NCBI RefSeq assembly: GCF_032854445.1
Contig: NC_088300.1
Coordinates: forward strand, 15,939,570 to 16,003,569
Length of the DNA stretch: 64,000 bases
Reading direction: 5' to 3'
Source: Liolophura sinensis
Taxonomy: Eukaryota > Mollusca > Polyplacophora > Chitonida > Chitonidae
In this document: positions 12,401 to 26,100 of the stretch, in pieces
How the letters are laid out: each line of letters starts with the position of its first letter
Position numbering within the stretch: position 1 is the stretch's first letter
The notes under the pieces: model-generated
What the model saw: the letters and a program-made list of their open reading frames with translations, nothing else
Database searches by the model: none
What the model was told of the DNA's origin: nothing
Made by a program: the position numbers and the translations under genes

Positions 12401-14135
12401 GATACTGACATCACAAGTTAAACGATGAACAAAATAAGGTACCGTACGTGATAAAAGGTCAGGCATATTCTGTATACATTTTGGTAATATCAGTTCATTA
12501 CAAGGCAAAACCTGTTCAGTCTGCATTTAAGATTTAAACTTTCTTTCTTATCATAATACCCAATTATAAGAATAAATTTACTAAAAATTCTAAAAGGACA
12601 TGCAGTTGTGTACAAAAAGTAACATGTGGACTGTTTAAGATTTGCTTGTAAACAAAAGTGAAAGTTTTCCTGTTCTGTACTTAGTTTACTGTATGTACAT
12701 TTGACACTTCAGTGAAGGTATAATGGAAATTAAGATGTTTAGCATTTAACACCATATTTCCTACATAACTGCAAAACCAAACAAACAATTTTCTGGACTT
12801 TACACACAACCATGAACATTTAACTAATACTATTAACATAAATGTTAAAATAAATAATCAAATGTACACCTGATATTATTTGCTGACATGATAGGGGCTA
12901 TAAATATTTATGCAATGTAAGATTGGAAACAAGACTAGTCACTTTAACGAATGCAAATATGGACTTAAAAATCTGGATCCTATTGCAATATAATACCAGC
13001 ATTGATGTAAACTTTGTCTGACCTGTCAATCTGTGGTGGCTTCATTTCACAAGTGTCATGCCTGTCTTACATCCTGGGCTAATGTATCAGACTAATGGTA
13101 CATGAGAAAAATTCTGACAACCTGGTAAAAACATCCCTCAGTTTACACAAGCACATACCTGTCAAAAGTGTTGATACCTAAAAGTTTTCCAGATGAAGTC
13201 ACCAAAAACAAATTCCAGTATTGGGCTTATCAGAATGTACCTATAATTTTGTGATCAAGATCACCATTGTCTCAGTATTCAACACATTATAAAACACAAC
13301 ATGATTCCTCATCTCCAGGCTCTGTATAAATTCCAATTTCATATGAACAAAGTTTACGGCTACGAAAGCCATTAAGATTTAATTCATTACAGGACATTCA
13401 CTGCAGCAACCATGTACATACTGTCTGCGCCAAAAGCTACAGTTTAGATTTACTTTAATGAAACTGTGTCATCTCTGCTGTTAGAGTGGGTTAATGGCGT
13501 AACAGAATGTAACCCAAAGTTTGAAAAAGTTATGAAGTGACTCATTCTATAAACTTTAGGAACTTCACTGATCGATTTTGAACGGTAACATGAGCACAGA
13601 CGTGACAGATAAGTTGTGAAACGTCATTTTCGCTATTCTAAAATAACATCAAAAATTCAACTGGATCTGCTCTAACTGATGTTAAATACAGCCTCTTAAG
13701 TGGACCATGAGCTATATACTTGAGTTTTACCATAACATGTAACTCGAATGAAAAATGTGAGCGTGTGTCAAACTTCTTCCACATGATATATCAAGATAAC
13801 AAAACAAAAATCATGTAACCCTGTCATTAGCTTGTGCTTTCCTCCTCAAAACATTATAACTGACATTAAATAATCATAGGATGAAACTCTAGTTCAGTCA
13901 TAGCCTTTGGTTTGAGGCTACATACGTGATCTACGACTGGGCCATCTGAAGCGTCTCTTTTTTACATAGCTGAAAGAAAAATGCCTTTCAGTTTGTTCAT
14001 TCACTCCTATGATATCTCCCACAAAATTTCAGTCTGCTCTCCTACATGCTGCTTCACCACAAGACTGAACCAAAGGATCTCAGTCCTCCCTGTTACCTGT
14101 TCATTCATCACTCCACACACTGGACAGCGTCAGGA
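9450..14135. other. Convergent IARS2/RAB3GAP2 interval, mostly AT-rich unique DNA
   Basis: The two genes converge here. Apart from a SINE at 10175-10412 and a short dispersed-repeat piece at about 10080-10140, I see no coding potential. From about 10700 to 14135 the DNA is AT-rich, free of recognisable repeats and rich in minus-strand AATAAA (TTTATT on the plus strand, for example near 11391 and 12030). That suits a long 3'UTR of RAB3GAP2, but I cannot place its end. Confidence 0.55.
10175..10412 (+). mobile_element. SINE family B copy in sense orientation
   Basis: The order is: a degenerate tRNA-like head (GTGACTTCAAGTCAACGCC as the B-box region), the conserved GGTCGTGGGTTTCCCCC, then CATAATGCTGGCC, TTGAGTATGGAGAG and an AATAAATAG tail. 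It abuts a piece of the dispersed repeat that contains GTGTCAGGGCTTCACAAAAC. Confidence 0.8.
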
Positions 14136-17100
14136 TTACAGGAGCGACTGTACCAGCTCCACCAACGAGACAGCTAGGTTGTACTCAGAGTATCCCTCAG
14201 GCAGCTGGTTGACCACATGCCCCATGAGCACGGCGGTGTTGTGGAGGGGGACATTGGGGCACCTCAGTTCTACACTCTCCTGTAATAACACAGATTCACG
14301 TTGGTTAAAAATGAATGTAATCAAGTGAAACGTGAACTTTATGAGTTACTTGATAAATATCATTCTTCATACTTCAGTAAGGCTAGACCAACAGGTTGTT
14401 TACAAACCGAAGGTCTACACAGAGTACAATCATGCTACAGGAGCTGTGATTCACTTTCAATCTTATTGTACACTCATCTATTGTATTCTGGACATTTCCA
14501 TTCATATTATGTTATCAAGATGGGCCAAATTATTGTTCTATTTTTACTTCTTTATTTTGTGTGCTTGATAGGTGTTTGATGCCATGCTGAAGACTTTTCA
14601 ATTGAATGTTCTGGCGAACAGCTTTATGGGTGGAGTAAAAACGAGCCTTTGAGAGTGTTATATGTTTATATAATTAATAATGTTAAGAAAATAACACATA
14701 TTAACTATAAAAATGTCCTGGATCAGTTTTGACAGGTTTTTGGTTGGCAGAGCAGATACGGAATGCTATTCATGTTTCTGGTTTGCACAACAATCTCTAC
14801 AAACCCCATCCTTACGCTTTGTACATTCGAAATACATCATCATTATACATGTAAGAACGATGTCAAAGTAATGACTTAAGTGATTTTGAAAACATCAATC
14901 ATATAAATGAATAAGTGAATTGCTGTAGGAAAAAAAAAGTTTTCAACAGCACACTTGAAATGTAGGTTCCCAAAAATAGACCATAACTGACCATGCTCTT
15001 GAGCCAGGTGGAGACGGTAGGAGAGAGACTAGCAACTTTCTCCAGTCCCCCTGGGGGGTCACAGGTGTAGATGTAATGAGCCACTCTCTGTCCTGCCACC
15101 AGCAATAACTGTGACCCCATCAGCTCATGATCGTTCACTGTCGATAACACCTGCAGAAATAAAATTACGATTCACAATATAGAGAGAAAAAGTTCATAAG
15201 AAAGCAATTTGATGCATTTTAGGTAACCAATTTAGTTTCACTTTCACATCTATAGCTGGTCAGAATCTTACTACTCAGGAGTCCAATACCTATAATTGTC
15301 AGAAATTAAAATTTGCTCTGTATCCTGTCACAGGAACAGTGTGTTTAGAAAAAAAAAGCTGATTTAAAAATGAATAAAATCGATTTTTATTTGACTGGTG
15401 CTTTACGTTGTACTCAACAAAATTTCACTTATAAGACGATGGCCAGTATTATGGTGGGAGGAAACTGGGCCAAGCCTGCGAAAAACCCATGATCATCCAT
15501 TGGCAGATCTTCCCACGTAGAGCAGGAGAGGAAGTCAGCATGAGCTGGACTTGAACTCATGGCAAACACAATGGTGGGAGACTCCTGGGTTACTGCGCTG
15601 TACAGGTGTTCTAACCCCCTCGGACACGGAGACTACTGTTATAAGTATACTTTGTAAAAACATACCTCTTCAGCCATCTTGTCTTTGCCTTCTGAGTACA
15701 GTTCACAGACCAGGTGTTGTTTGAAGTAATCAATGTCCAGACCAAAGTCCTTAGCCAGCTCTAACACGAGAGATGACCACTTAGTGTCTAGTGTGTCATT
15801 GTCTCTCACCGACTGGGTCAAAACTCGACTCAGGAACTGAGCATTAGACAAAAGGAAAGTAAGAAATACACCTTTAATAGTAATATTATAACTGATAAAG
15901 CCCAGAACCAACATAACCTCCATGTCACACTTTCTATAGCTCCTAGGGCAACTTGTCTTTTATTAATACATGTACATGTACTTACACTTTCTTGTAGCAT
16001 GTCATAATACAAGTGCTGCCTTTACATATTAAAGCCCTAATGCAATGGTATATGCTGTTTGATTTGACCTTAAAGGGATACAGAATCAATTCTGATTGGC
16101 TGGTGTGAGAGATGGCTAAACCTAGTCTAAGCTGAAAATAGGTATGGTACATTTATTCAAGCATGACCAAGGCTGCAGCGTTTAACACAGGAAAACCTAT
16201 CTCCAGTGTCAGCCAATCAGTGTTGAATCTGTATCCTTTCAAGGATAAGTATATCAACTTGATGTTAATGCATGACTTGTTTTATAACAGACTATCATTC
16301 ATAGCGTCCCACATTTCTGTTCACCAGAATGATACATCTGACTCACCTGTCGCCTTGCCAGTGATAAGGAAGAGTCCACATTTTGGTTGGGTAATAGAGG
16401 GTGAGCATGCAAATCATTGAAAAAGGCATTCTTTCCCTAAAGAAAAATTAGAAAAAAAAATTAATTCATTAACAATGGCTAATGATAGTTTTACTTCTGA
16501 CATGTATGCCTAACAGGTAAACTAACAACCTTGATACTGGATACTGTGTATATGCCAGGAAAATAAACGTTTTTACAACAAAATTGACACCTAATGTATT
16601 TTACTCAAAGTAAATCCTTACAGTGTATGTAATGCAAAATCTTATCCCTGACTTGACAATCATTGTGTCGATTTGTAAGGAAATCAATCAGCGGATCTTT
16701 TATATAGAGGACATTCCAAAGCGTAATTTAAGCTTAATCTTCATTCCTCTGACAAATCACTCACCTTGGAATCAAACAGAGACAGAACCTTGACAGATTT
16801 GATGTTAAAGTGAAGTATGAAGTACATCAGTAATGACAAATGGTAGTGGTGTCGCACCAGGCCGTAGTTCGTGGCTCTCTGCTCTACAGAGAGTTCCACT
16901 AACGAGGCAGGGCCATGTACTTGCTGCCACAGAGGCTCGATGTTGAACACAGGTACCACGTTAGCATCACAGTTAGCCTGGAAAGGGGAGGCAACCACAA
17001 CAAGGAATTCTGTTATAACTTCACATATGATACATGTTTACTGGGTTGTCATATATGATGGGAATCCCAGGCTTGCTACAAAGGGAAGTAAATCTTGCAA

Positions 17101-20100
17101 CTCAAATTGAATGAATACAATACTAGTCATTTCAGTCATGCATGTGATCACGAATAAATGTTGCTGGCCTTGTTATTCAAGTAGATAGAAGGCATTGTTG
17201 TTTTATGAGTTGCATGAGTTGCTTCACTTTGCAGTGGGCAGGAGATCCCCATTATATGTACAAAAGTGACTGGATTGATTGATGTACTCAAGAATTTTTC
17301 ACCTATAAGACAGCTGGGCCCTGAATCACAAAGCGACGCAAAACATTTTTTTATTGTACATTTGTCTGTACGTTATTTTGTATGTCACTACTACTGTGCC
17401 ATTCTTCTATTTGTGTGATTATTGTACATGTACATGTTTCTTTGTGAAACTGGGACCAGGGTTTATGGGCGGAGGGAACTAGAGAATCAAGAATAAACCA
17501 TCGCCTTAGGTAAGGTACACGACAAACCTCCTGTACTAAAGCTGCAGCGGAATGAAACAGCCAGAGAGCTGTATCTTAACATTCCACGTCACTGGTCAAT
17601 GGCCCAATAGTGGCCCTACAACAGCAAATCAGGGCTGTATTTAAACATGCCACCTCACTGGTCAATGGCCTAACAGTTACAGCAAATCAGGGCTGTATTT
17701 AAACATGCCACCTCACTGGTCAATGGCAAGACAGTTACAGCAAATCAGGGCTGTATTTCAACATGCCACCTCACTGGTCAATGGCCCTACAATAGCAAAT
17801 CAGGGCTGTATTTCAACATGCCGCCTCATTGGTCAATGGCCCTACAACAGCAAATCAGGGCTGTATTTCAACATGCCACCTCACTGGTTAATGGCCCTAC
17901 AATTACAGAAAATCAGGGCTGTATTTAAACATGCCACCTCACTGGTCGATGGCCCTACAACAGTACATCAGGGCTGTATTTCAACATGCCACCTCACTGG
18001 TCAATAGCCCTAAAGTTACAGTAAATCAGGGCTGTATTTAAACATGCCACCTCACTGGTCAATGGGCCGACAGTTACAGTGAACAGGGCTGTATTTAAAC
18101 ATGCCACCTCACTGGTCAATGGCCCTACAACAGCAAATCAGGGCTGTATTTCAACACGCCACCTCACTGGTCCATGGCCCTACAACAGCAAATCAGGGCT
18201 GTATTTCAACACGCCACCTCACTGGTCAATGGCCTGACAGTTACAGCAAATCAGGGCTGTATTTCAACACGCCACCTCACTGGTCAATGGCCCTACAACA
18301 GCAAATCAGGGCTGTATTTCAACACGCCACCTCACTGGTCAATGGCCTGACAGTTACAGCAAATCAGGGCTTTAACTATCAACAAATACTGTAATTAGCA
18401 TGTTTGCAAAGTGTTTATGCAAACATATTCGAAAGGCATTGTTCTGTGTTGACTGATAAAATTATAGTTTTTGTGAAGCCCTGACAATGGCCACTCCAAC
18501 CAATAGGTTTGTCTCCAAAATGAAATTAAAAATGTGCATAAAGTGCACTGGAAGTTGTTCTTTCATACGTGACAAGGTTGAGGAATGATTGTATTCATTC
18601 ATCAGTGTAGACTGATCAAATTACACTTTTTGTGAAGCCCTGATATTGGCCAATCCAACCAATTTCCTTTTGTCTTCAAAATTAAAATGTACATAAACTG
18701 CACTGAAAGTGGTTCTTTCATATGCAAAATGGTTGAGGAATTAGAGTAATGAGTTACCTGATCAAACAAATGCACTCCATAATAATAACATATCAACAAT
18801 AGTTGCAGATCTGATGTATGAGACTGCATGAACATTTTCACTGAAAATATTTTTGCCTTTGGCTGAAGTGCAGTGAAGGTCCAAACTCACGTCTTGTAAT
18901 ATTTCCAGAAAATCACAGGTAAGCCTCAGGAAATCCACCATCAGTGTATCACTGATTCCAACCTCCTGGTGAACACACATAAAGAACACGGCTTACACTT
19001 AGCAGGCGACAAAGATGTAATAAAAAAATATGTGTTGAATTCATAAGAAACACAAGAAACCGTGACAATTACATGAAACATGTACAAGCAGAATATTTGG
19101 TCAGTTCATTACCTTGTACCTGATATAACATGCACTTAATGAGCCGTCACAAGCTAAAGGATTTATTTATTTATTAAATTGGTGTTTTATGTGGTTCTCA
19201 AGAATCTTTCACTCATCCAAAGATAACAAGCATTTTGTCGGGAGAAAATCGAGCAGAGCCTGAGGGAAACCCATGAGCATCCGCAGGTTGCTGACAGACC
19301 TTCTCATGTACGACTGGAGATGAAGCCAGCATGAGCTGCACTTAAACTCACAGCCGCTGCACTAGTGAGAGCCATCACAAGGTACAGGTGTTCAACACGT
19401 GGCTTAAATATAATGAACATACATACTGAACATTCAAATGCTAATTACCTTTCTGCAAAGCCGTTCCTTTGGAGGTTTCCCAACCTGAAGAAAACATTCA
19501 ATCATCATTCTAGCAATATGCAGTTATTTTAAGCGATGTACATGTATTTAAATGTCGGACTTGTTTGAAATTCCTTTGTTTCATTAATCAAATTCGCTAT
19601 AAATGAGAGATACAAATACTGCAACAAAATATCGTTTTGGATATTGCTTTCTTTAAAACATATAATACCTGAATATAATCTTCTTCATATAATATTTTTA
19701 TGGAAAATACACTTTCATTTTTCACCATATTAACCTTTTCCATGAGATATGCTGCAGCCATCATCCTCTTGGCAATAAACATGTGCCAGAACATACTGCA
19801 GACGCCTACAAAACACAACCATAAATGGCAACCACACATTAATTAGACAAAGCACTCATTAATTTATTCAACATTTAATGAGATAGAGGCAATGCTACTT
19901 GGATATACTGATGCCTATATTCCCTCTAAGTATGAAAGCCTTTCCTATTAAAAGACCTTAACTTTGAATGGATTCCTTTAAACTGTCATAATATGGTAGC
20001 AACACACTCATGTAAATATATGCTGAGACACAGACACCTACCTTGTCTCAACACTGCATTCTGAACCAGCTTCATAAAGTGTAAAGAGTTTTCTAGGCAC

Positions 20101-23100
20101 ATCATTGACTGAAGAGAAAAAGAAATCTGGATGTATACACGAAAAGCTGATACATAAGTTAACCCTGAGATTCCCAACCTTTGAAAGCAAAACTCCAAAC
20201 ATGTTCTGAAATCAGTGGTATTTTGGTATAGTTGGGTGTGTAAAAAGACACTTTCAGAAGCACACAATGGCCTTACAATTATACTTTTAACGCCCACAAG
20301 TTTTTCTGATAAGAAATTAATCAAGCTTCACTAAAAACTCATAAGTGAGCATACAAGGCGGATGAATAAATGAGAATCAAGTAAAATGTGTGACCTTAAA
20401 GAGGCTAAACTTTAGGTGAAATACAGTAGTATGTCTGTAGCCCATTCTTTCCATTTTTATTTTTCCATATTCAGATGTATGTGTCTTATGTGAAAAATAT
20501 TACACCTGTAAATTTTGTCCCCGTACAAGTACAGAAGCTATAAATTTTCTCCAAATGATGACAAAACGTCCTCTGGTGTATGATGAGGATAACACAGATA
20601 TATCTGTGTAAACTGAGGAATCACTGACCTCGGGATCCCTATTCCACTGAGCAGCATACTCCCATGCACAGTTAGCCATGAGTACATCATTCTCCAGGCT
20701 GTATGGGAAGTGGGACTGTAACTCTGTGAACTGTGACCTCAGTCTGTCTGACACACCAGAGTTCTCTCCCTTCTCTACCTCTTCTGTCTCCATTGAGCTC
20801 TCCTCCTCAGGGGTTTTATGAGGACTGTTAAAAACATGTGAGGAGAGGCCAGTGCGACAGACATACCGGGCTACAACCTCGGGAACATAGCCTGGAAACA
20901 GAATAAGTAAGGAGAGTAATGAATACAATCATTCCGCAACCTTTTCGCATATGAAAGAACAACTTTTAGTGCAGTTTATGCACATTTTTCATTTGATTTT
21001 GGGGACAAAACTATTGTTTGGATTGACATTGTCAGGGCTTCACAAAAAGTATAATTTGATTAGTCAACACAGAATGCCTTCAGAATCAGCTTAATTGAAC
21101 ACCTTTCAATCGTGCAAAAAGGTTGAAAAATTACAGAAAATGCTTTGTAGCATTGTACAGTTCAGTAAATTCAGAGAATGAGTAATATGAAATCCAATTA
21201 CAAATTTTAAATGTAAAGTTTTATAAGACTTGCATTTTTACTAAATACTTACAATGTGTTACGCACAGCCAAGACTATTGCACCAATGCAATGGTTATCG
21301 TGTTTATTCCTTTAATGATTTGCTTGCACATTTGACTAACCTTTTCCTCCTTCCAGAAACTTGGCCACTGACACACCTAACCCATTCACACCCGCCTCAG
21401 AGTGGACTGGTCCTACATTGTCTGAGCTTGGTGTGATTTTCAGAATGGTGCTTATGGCCAGGACATCCTCCAGCTGTTTAATGAGGTTGGTCCATTGTTC
21501 TATGTCTACAGTAATGGATTCCCAGTCGGATGTGTCCATGTTCTCATCTGGAGGTGTACTGGCAGTGTCTGCATCAGGATCCTTTAATAACAGTCCCGCA
21601 TTTCAATGTATTTTATGATAAAATCAGACAATATGTCCAACAACTTATAAATGGCAACTTGGACTATCTCAGATATAGCACTTTAGAAAATCTGTGGTCT
21701 ATCAGTCACATGTAGTACACGTTCATGCATGTTGGCATAATACTCCTGTGGAGGGATGGACTCGCCCTGCCACAAGAAAACACAGTATTTACACACACAA
21801 CGAATGAATCCTCGTTGTCAGATGACAGAAAAATGATTAAAGACGATGTATAAACCTGAGTATACATACATGCTTACTAACAGCCAAATCTGCTGGTATG
21901 TATAAAAATGAGTTCACAGAAAAGTGGACATTTTGCATCAAACTTCATGAAGTACACTAACCTTAGCTGTGGTCTGGTTCCGTAACAACTCTAAAGAAAC
22001 ACTTCTTCCAACGACAGCGAGAAGAATGGCAGCACAGGCTCTCTCTGAACGGCTACATGAGTCTCTTAGCTTTTGCCACCAGGGGGACACAGTATTGGGA
22101 TCCACAATCACATCTGACGTTTCTTAAAACAGATCCCATAAAATATTTCTCTAAGAATTCCAAGTACATGTACATACAAATACAGGTACAGAGAGTTTAA
22201 CTGATAATCTGTGGACTGACAGGAGGAGTGTTCATTTGGTCATTTTCTTGACTAAGCAATGTATCCTGATAATTTGTAAGTTATTGGTAACATAGTGATA
22301 TGGTCATCTGCCAATGAGTCACCTGTGCAACGTAACCATCACACAGGTAATGTCCTTGACCAGGTAACACAATGGCTCACCTCATGCCTGACAGGCAGTT
22401 AATGCAGTGAATCCACTGACTGAGAACTACAGTCTTCCTTTGACTGCCAGTGATGGGTCACCTATAATAACTCACCTGTCACAGGTAAAACATTTAGTCC
22501 AGCAATTCTGATGCCTCAGCCACATTTGCACTGTGACCAAAAACCAGCTTCACATTCAACCTTGATGAAACCTTTTAGTTCACAGGAGGAATTAATATAT
22601 TTTCACCTTAAGTCTTAACACACATGGCCACCATGGCCTGCGTCTCGCACGCCAATCTACTGTACTCACCAGATGTCACCATAGACAATGCCGACAAAGC
22701 CATAAGTATGGTCAGGTATAACTTACCTGTCATACAGGTAACAGATTTGATCAGGTAATACAAGCAGCTCTTTGACTGAGGGTTACGATCATCTTCTGAC
22801 AGCCAATAACTCACCTGTCATACAGGTAATAGCTTTGATCAGGTAATACAGTGGCTCTATTGACTGAGGGTTACGATTGTCTTCTGACAGCCAGTAACTC
22901 ATCTGTCATACAGGTAATAGATTTGATCAGGTAATACAGTGGCTCTATTGACTGAGGGTTACGATTGTCTTCTGACAGCCAGTAACTCACCTGTCATACG
23001 GGTAATAGCTTTGATCAGGTAATACATCCACTCTATTGACTGAGGGTTACGATCGTCTTCCTACAGCCAATAACTCACCTGTCATACAGGTAATAGCTTT

Positions 23101-26100
23101 GATCAGGTAATACAGTGGCTCTATTGACTGAGGGTTGCAATCGTCTTCTGACAGCCAGTAACTCACCTGTCACACAGGTAATAGCTTTGATCAGGTAATA
23201 CAGCGGCTCTATTGACTGAGGGTTACCATCATCTTCTGACAGCCAGTAACTCACCTGTCATACAGGCAATAGCTTTGATCAGGTAATACAGCGGCTCTAT
23301 TGACTGAGGGTTACCATCGTCTTTTGACAGCCAGTAACTCACCTGTCATACAGGTAATAGCTTTGATCAGGTAATACAGCGGCTCTATTGATTGAGGGTT
23401 ACGATCGTCTTCTGACAGCCAGTAACTCACCTGTCATACAGGTAATAGCTTTGATCAGGTAATACAGCGGCTCTATTGATTGAGGGTTACGATTGTCTTC
23501 TGACAGCCAGTAACTCACCTGTCATACAGGTAACAGCTTTGATCAGGTAATACAGCAGCTCTATTGACTGAGGGTTACGATCGTCTTCTGACAGCCAGTA
23601 ACTCACCTGTCATACAGGTAACAGCTTTGATCAGGTAATACAGTGGCTCTATTGACTGAGGGTTACGATCGTCTTCTGACAGCCAGTAACTCATCTGTCA
23701 TACAGGTAATAGCTTTGATCAGGTAATACAGCGGCTCTATTGATTGAGGGTTACGATTGTCTTCTGACAGCCAGTAACTCACCTGTCATACAGGTAATAG
23801 CTTTGATCAGGTAATACAGCGGCTTCTTTGATTGAGGGTTACGATCGTCTTCTGACAGCCAGTAACTCACCTGTCATACAGGTAATAGCTTTGATCAGGT
23901 AATACAGCGGCTCTATTGATTGAGGGTTACGATCGTCTTCTGACAGCCAGTAACTCACCTGTCATACAGGTAATAGCTTTGATCAGGTAATACAGTGGCT
24001 CTATTGACTGAGGGCTGCGATCGTCTTCTGACAGCCAGTAACTCACCTGTCATACAGGTAATAGCTTTGATCAGGTAATACAGTGGCTCTATTGACTGAG
24101 GGTTACGATTGTCTTCTGACAGCCAGTAACTCACCTGTCATACAGGTAATAGCTTTGATCAGGTAATACAGCGGCTCTATTGACTGAGGGTTACGATCGT
24201 CTTCTGACAGCCAGTAACTCACCTGTCATACAGGTAACAGCTTTGATCAGGTAATACAGCAGCTCTATTGACTGAGGGTTACGATTGTCTTCTGACAGCC
24301 AGTAACTCACCTGTCATACAGGTAACAGCTTTGATCAGGTAATACAGTGGCTCTATTGACTGAGGGTTACGATCGTCTTCTGACAGCCAGTAACTCACCT
24401 GTCATACAGGTAATAGCTTTGATCAGGTAATACATCGGCTCTATTGACTGAGGGTTGCGATCGTCTTCTGACAGCCAGTAACTCACCTGTCATACAGGTA
24501 ATAGCTTTGATCAGGTAATACATCCGCTCTATTGACTGAGGGTTACGATCGTCTTCTGACAGCCAGTAACTCACCTGTCATACAGGTAATAGCTTTGATC
24601 AGGTAATACAGCGGCTCTATTGACTGAGGATTACGATCGTCTTCTGACAGCCAGTAACTCACCTGTCATACAGGTAACAGCTTTGATCAGGTAATACAGT
24701 GGCTCTATTGACTGAGGGCTGCGATCGTCTTCTGACAGCCAGTAACTCACCTGTCATACAGGCAATAGCTTTGATCAGGTAATACAGTGGCTCTATTGAC
24801 TGAGGGCTGCGATCGTCTTCTGACAGCCAGTAACTCACCTGTCATACAGGTAATAGCTTTGATCAGGTAATACATCGGCTCTATTGACTGAGGGTTACCA
24901 TCATCTTCCCACAGCCAGTAACTCACCTGTCATACGGGTAATAGCTTTGAACAGGTAATACATCCGCTCTATTGACTGAGGGTTGCGATCGTCTTCTGAC
25001 AGCCAGTAACTCACCTGTCATACAGGTAATAGCTTTGATCAGGTAATACATCGGCTCTATTAACTGAGGGTTACCATCGTCTTTTGACAGCCAATAACTC
25101 ACCTGTCTATAGGTAATAGATTTGATCAGGTAATACAGTGGCTCTATTGACTGAGGATTACGATCGTCTTCTGACAGCCAGTAACTCACCTGTCATACGG
25201 GTAATAGCTTTGATCAGGTAATACAGCGGCTCTATTGACTGAGGGTTACGATCGTCTTCTGACAGCCAGTAACTCACCTGTCATACAGGTAACAGCTTTG
25301 ATCAGGTAATACAGCAGCTCTATTGACTGAGGGTTACGATTGTCTTCTGACAGCCAGTAACTCACCTGTCATACAGGTAATAGCTTTGATCAGGTAATAC
25401 AGCGGCTCTATTGACTGAGGGTTACCATCGTCTTCTGACAGCCAGTAACTCACCTGTCATACAGGTAATAGCTTTCATCAGGTAATACAGCGGCTCTATT
25501 GACTGAGGGTTACCATCGTCTTTTGACAGCCAGTAACTCACCTGTCATACAGGTAATAGCTTTGATCAGGTAATACAGCGGCTCTATTGATTGAGGGTTA
25601 CGATTGTCTTCTGACAGCCAGTAACTCATCTGTCATACAGGTAATAGATTTGATCAGGTAATACATCCACTCTATTGACTGAGGGTTACGATCGTCTTCT
25701 GACAGCCAATAACTCACCTGTCATACAGGTAATAGCTTTGATCAGGTAATACAGTGGCTCTATTGACTGAGGGTTACGATTGTCTTCTGACAGCCAGTAA
25801 CTCACCTGTCATACAGGTAATAGCTTTGATCAGGTAATACAGCGGCTCTATTGACTGAGGGTTACGATCGTCTTCTGACAGCCAGTAACTCACCTGTCAT
25901 ACAGGTAACAGCTTTGATCAGGTAATACAGCGGCTCTATTGACTGAGGGTTACGATCATCTTCTGACAGCCAGTAACTCACCTGTCATACAGGTAATAGC
26001 TTTGATCAGGTAATACATCGGCTCTATTGACTGAGGGTTGCGATCGTCTTCTGACAGCCAGTAACTCACCTGTCATACAGGTAATAGCTTTGATCAGGTA

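Noticed and set aside
17705-18394. Two repetitive open frames of 97-100 codons
   Set aside because: They follow a 55-58-bp minisatellite. Frames shift between units and the translation has no known similarity.
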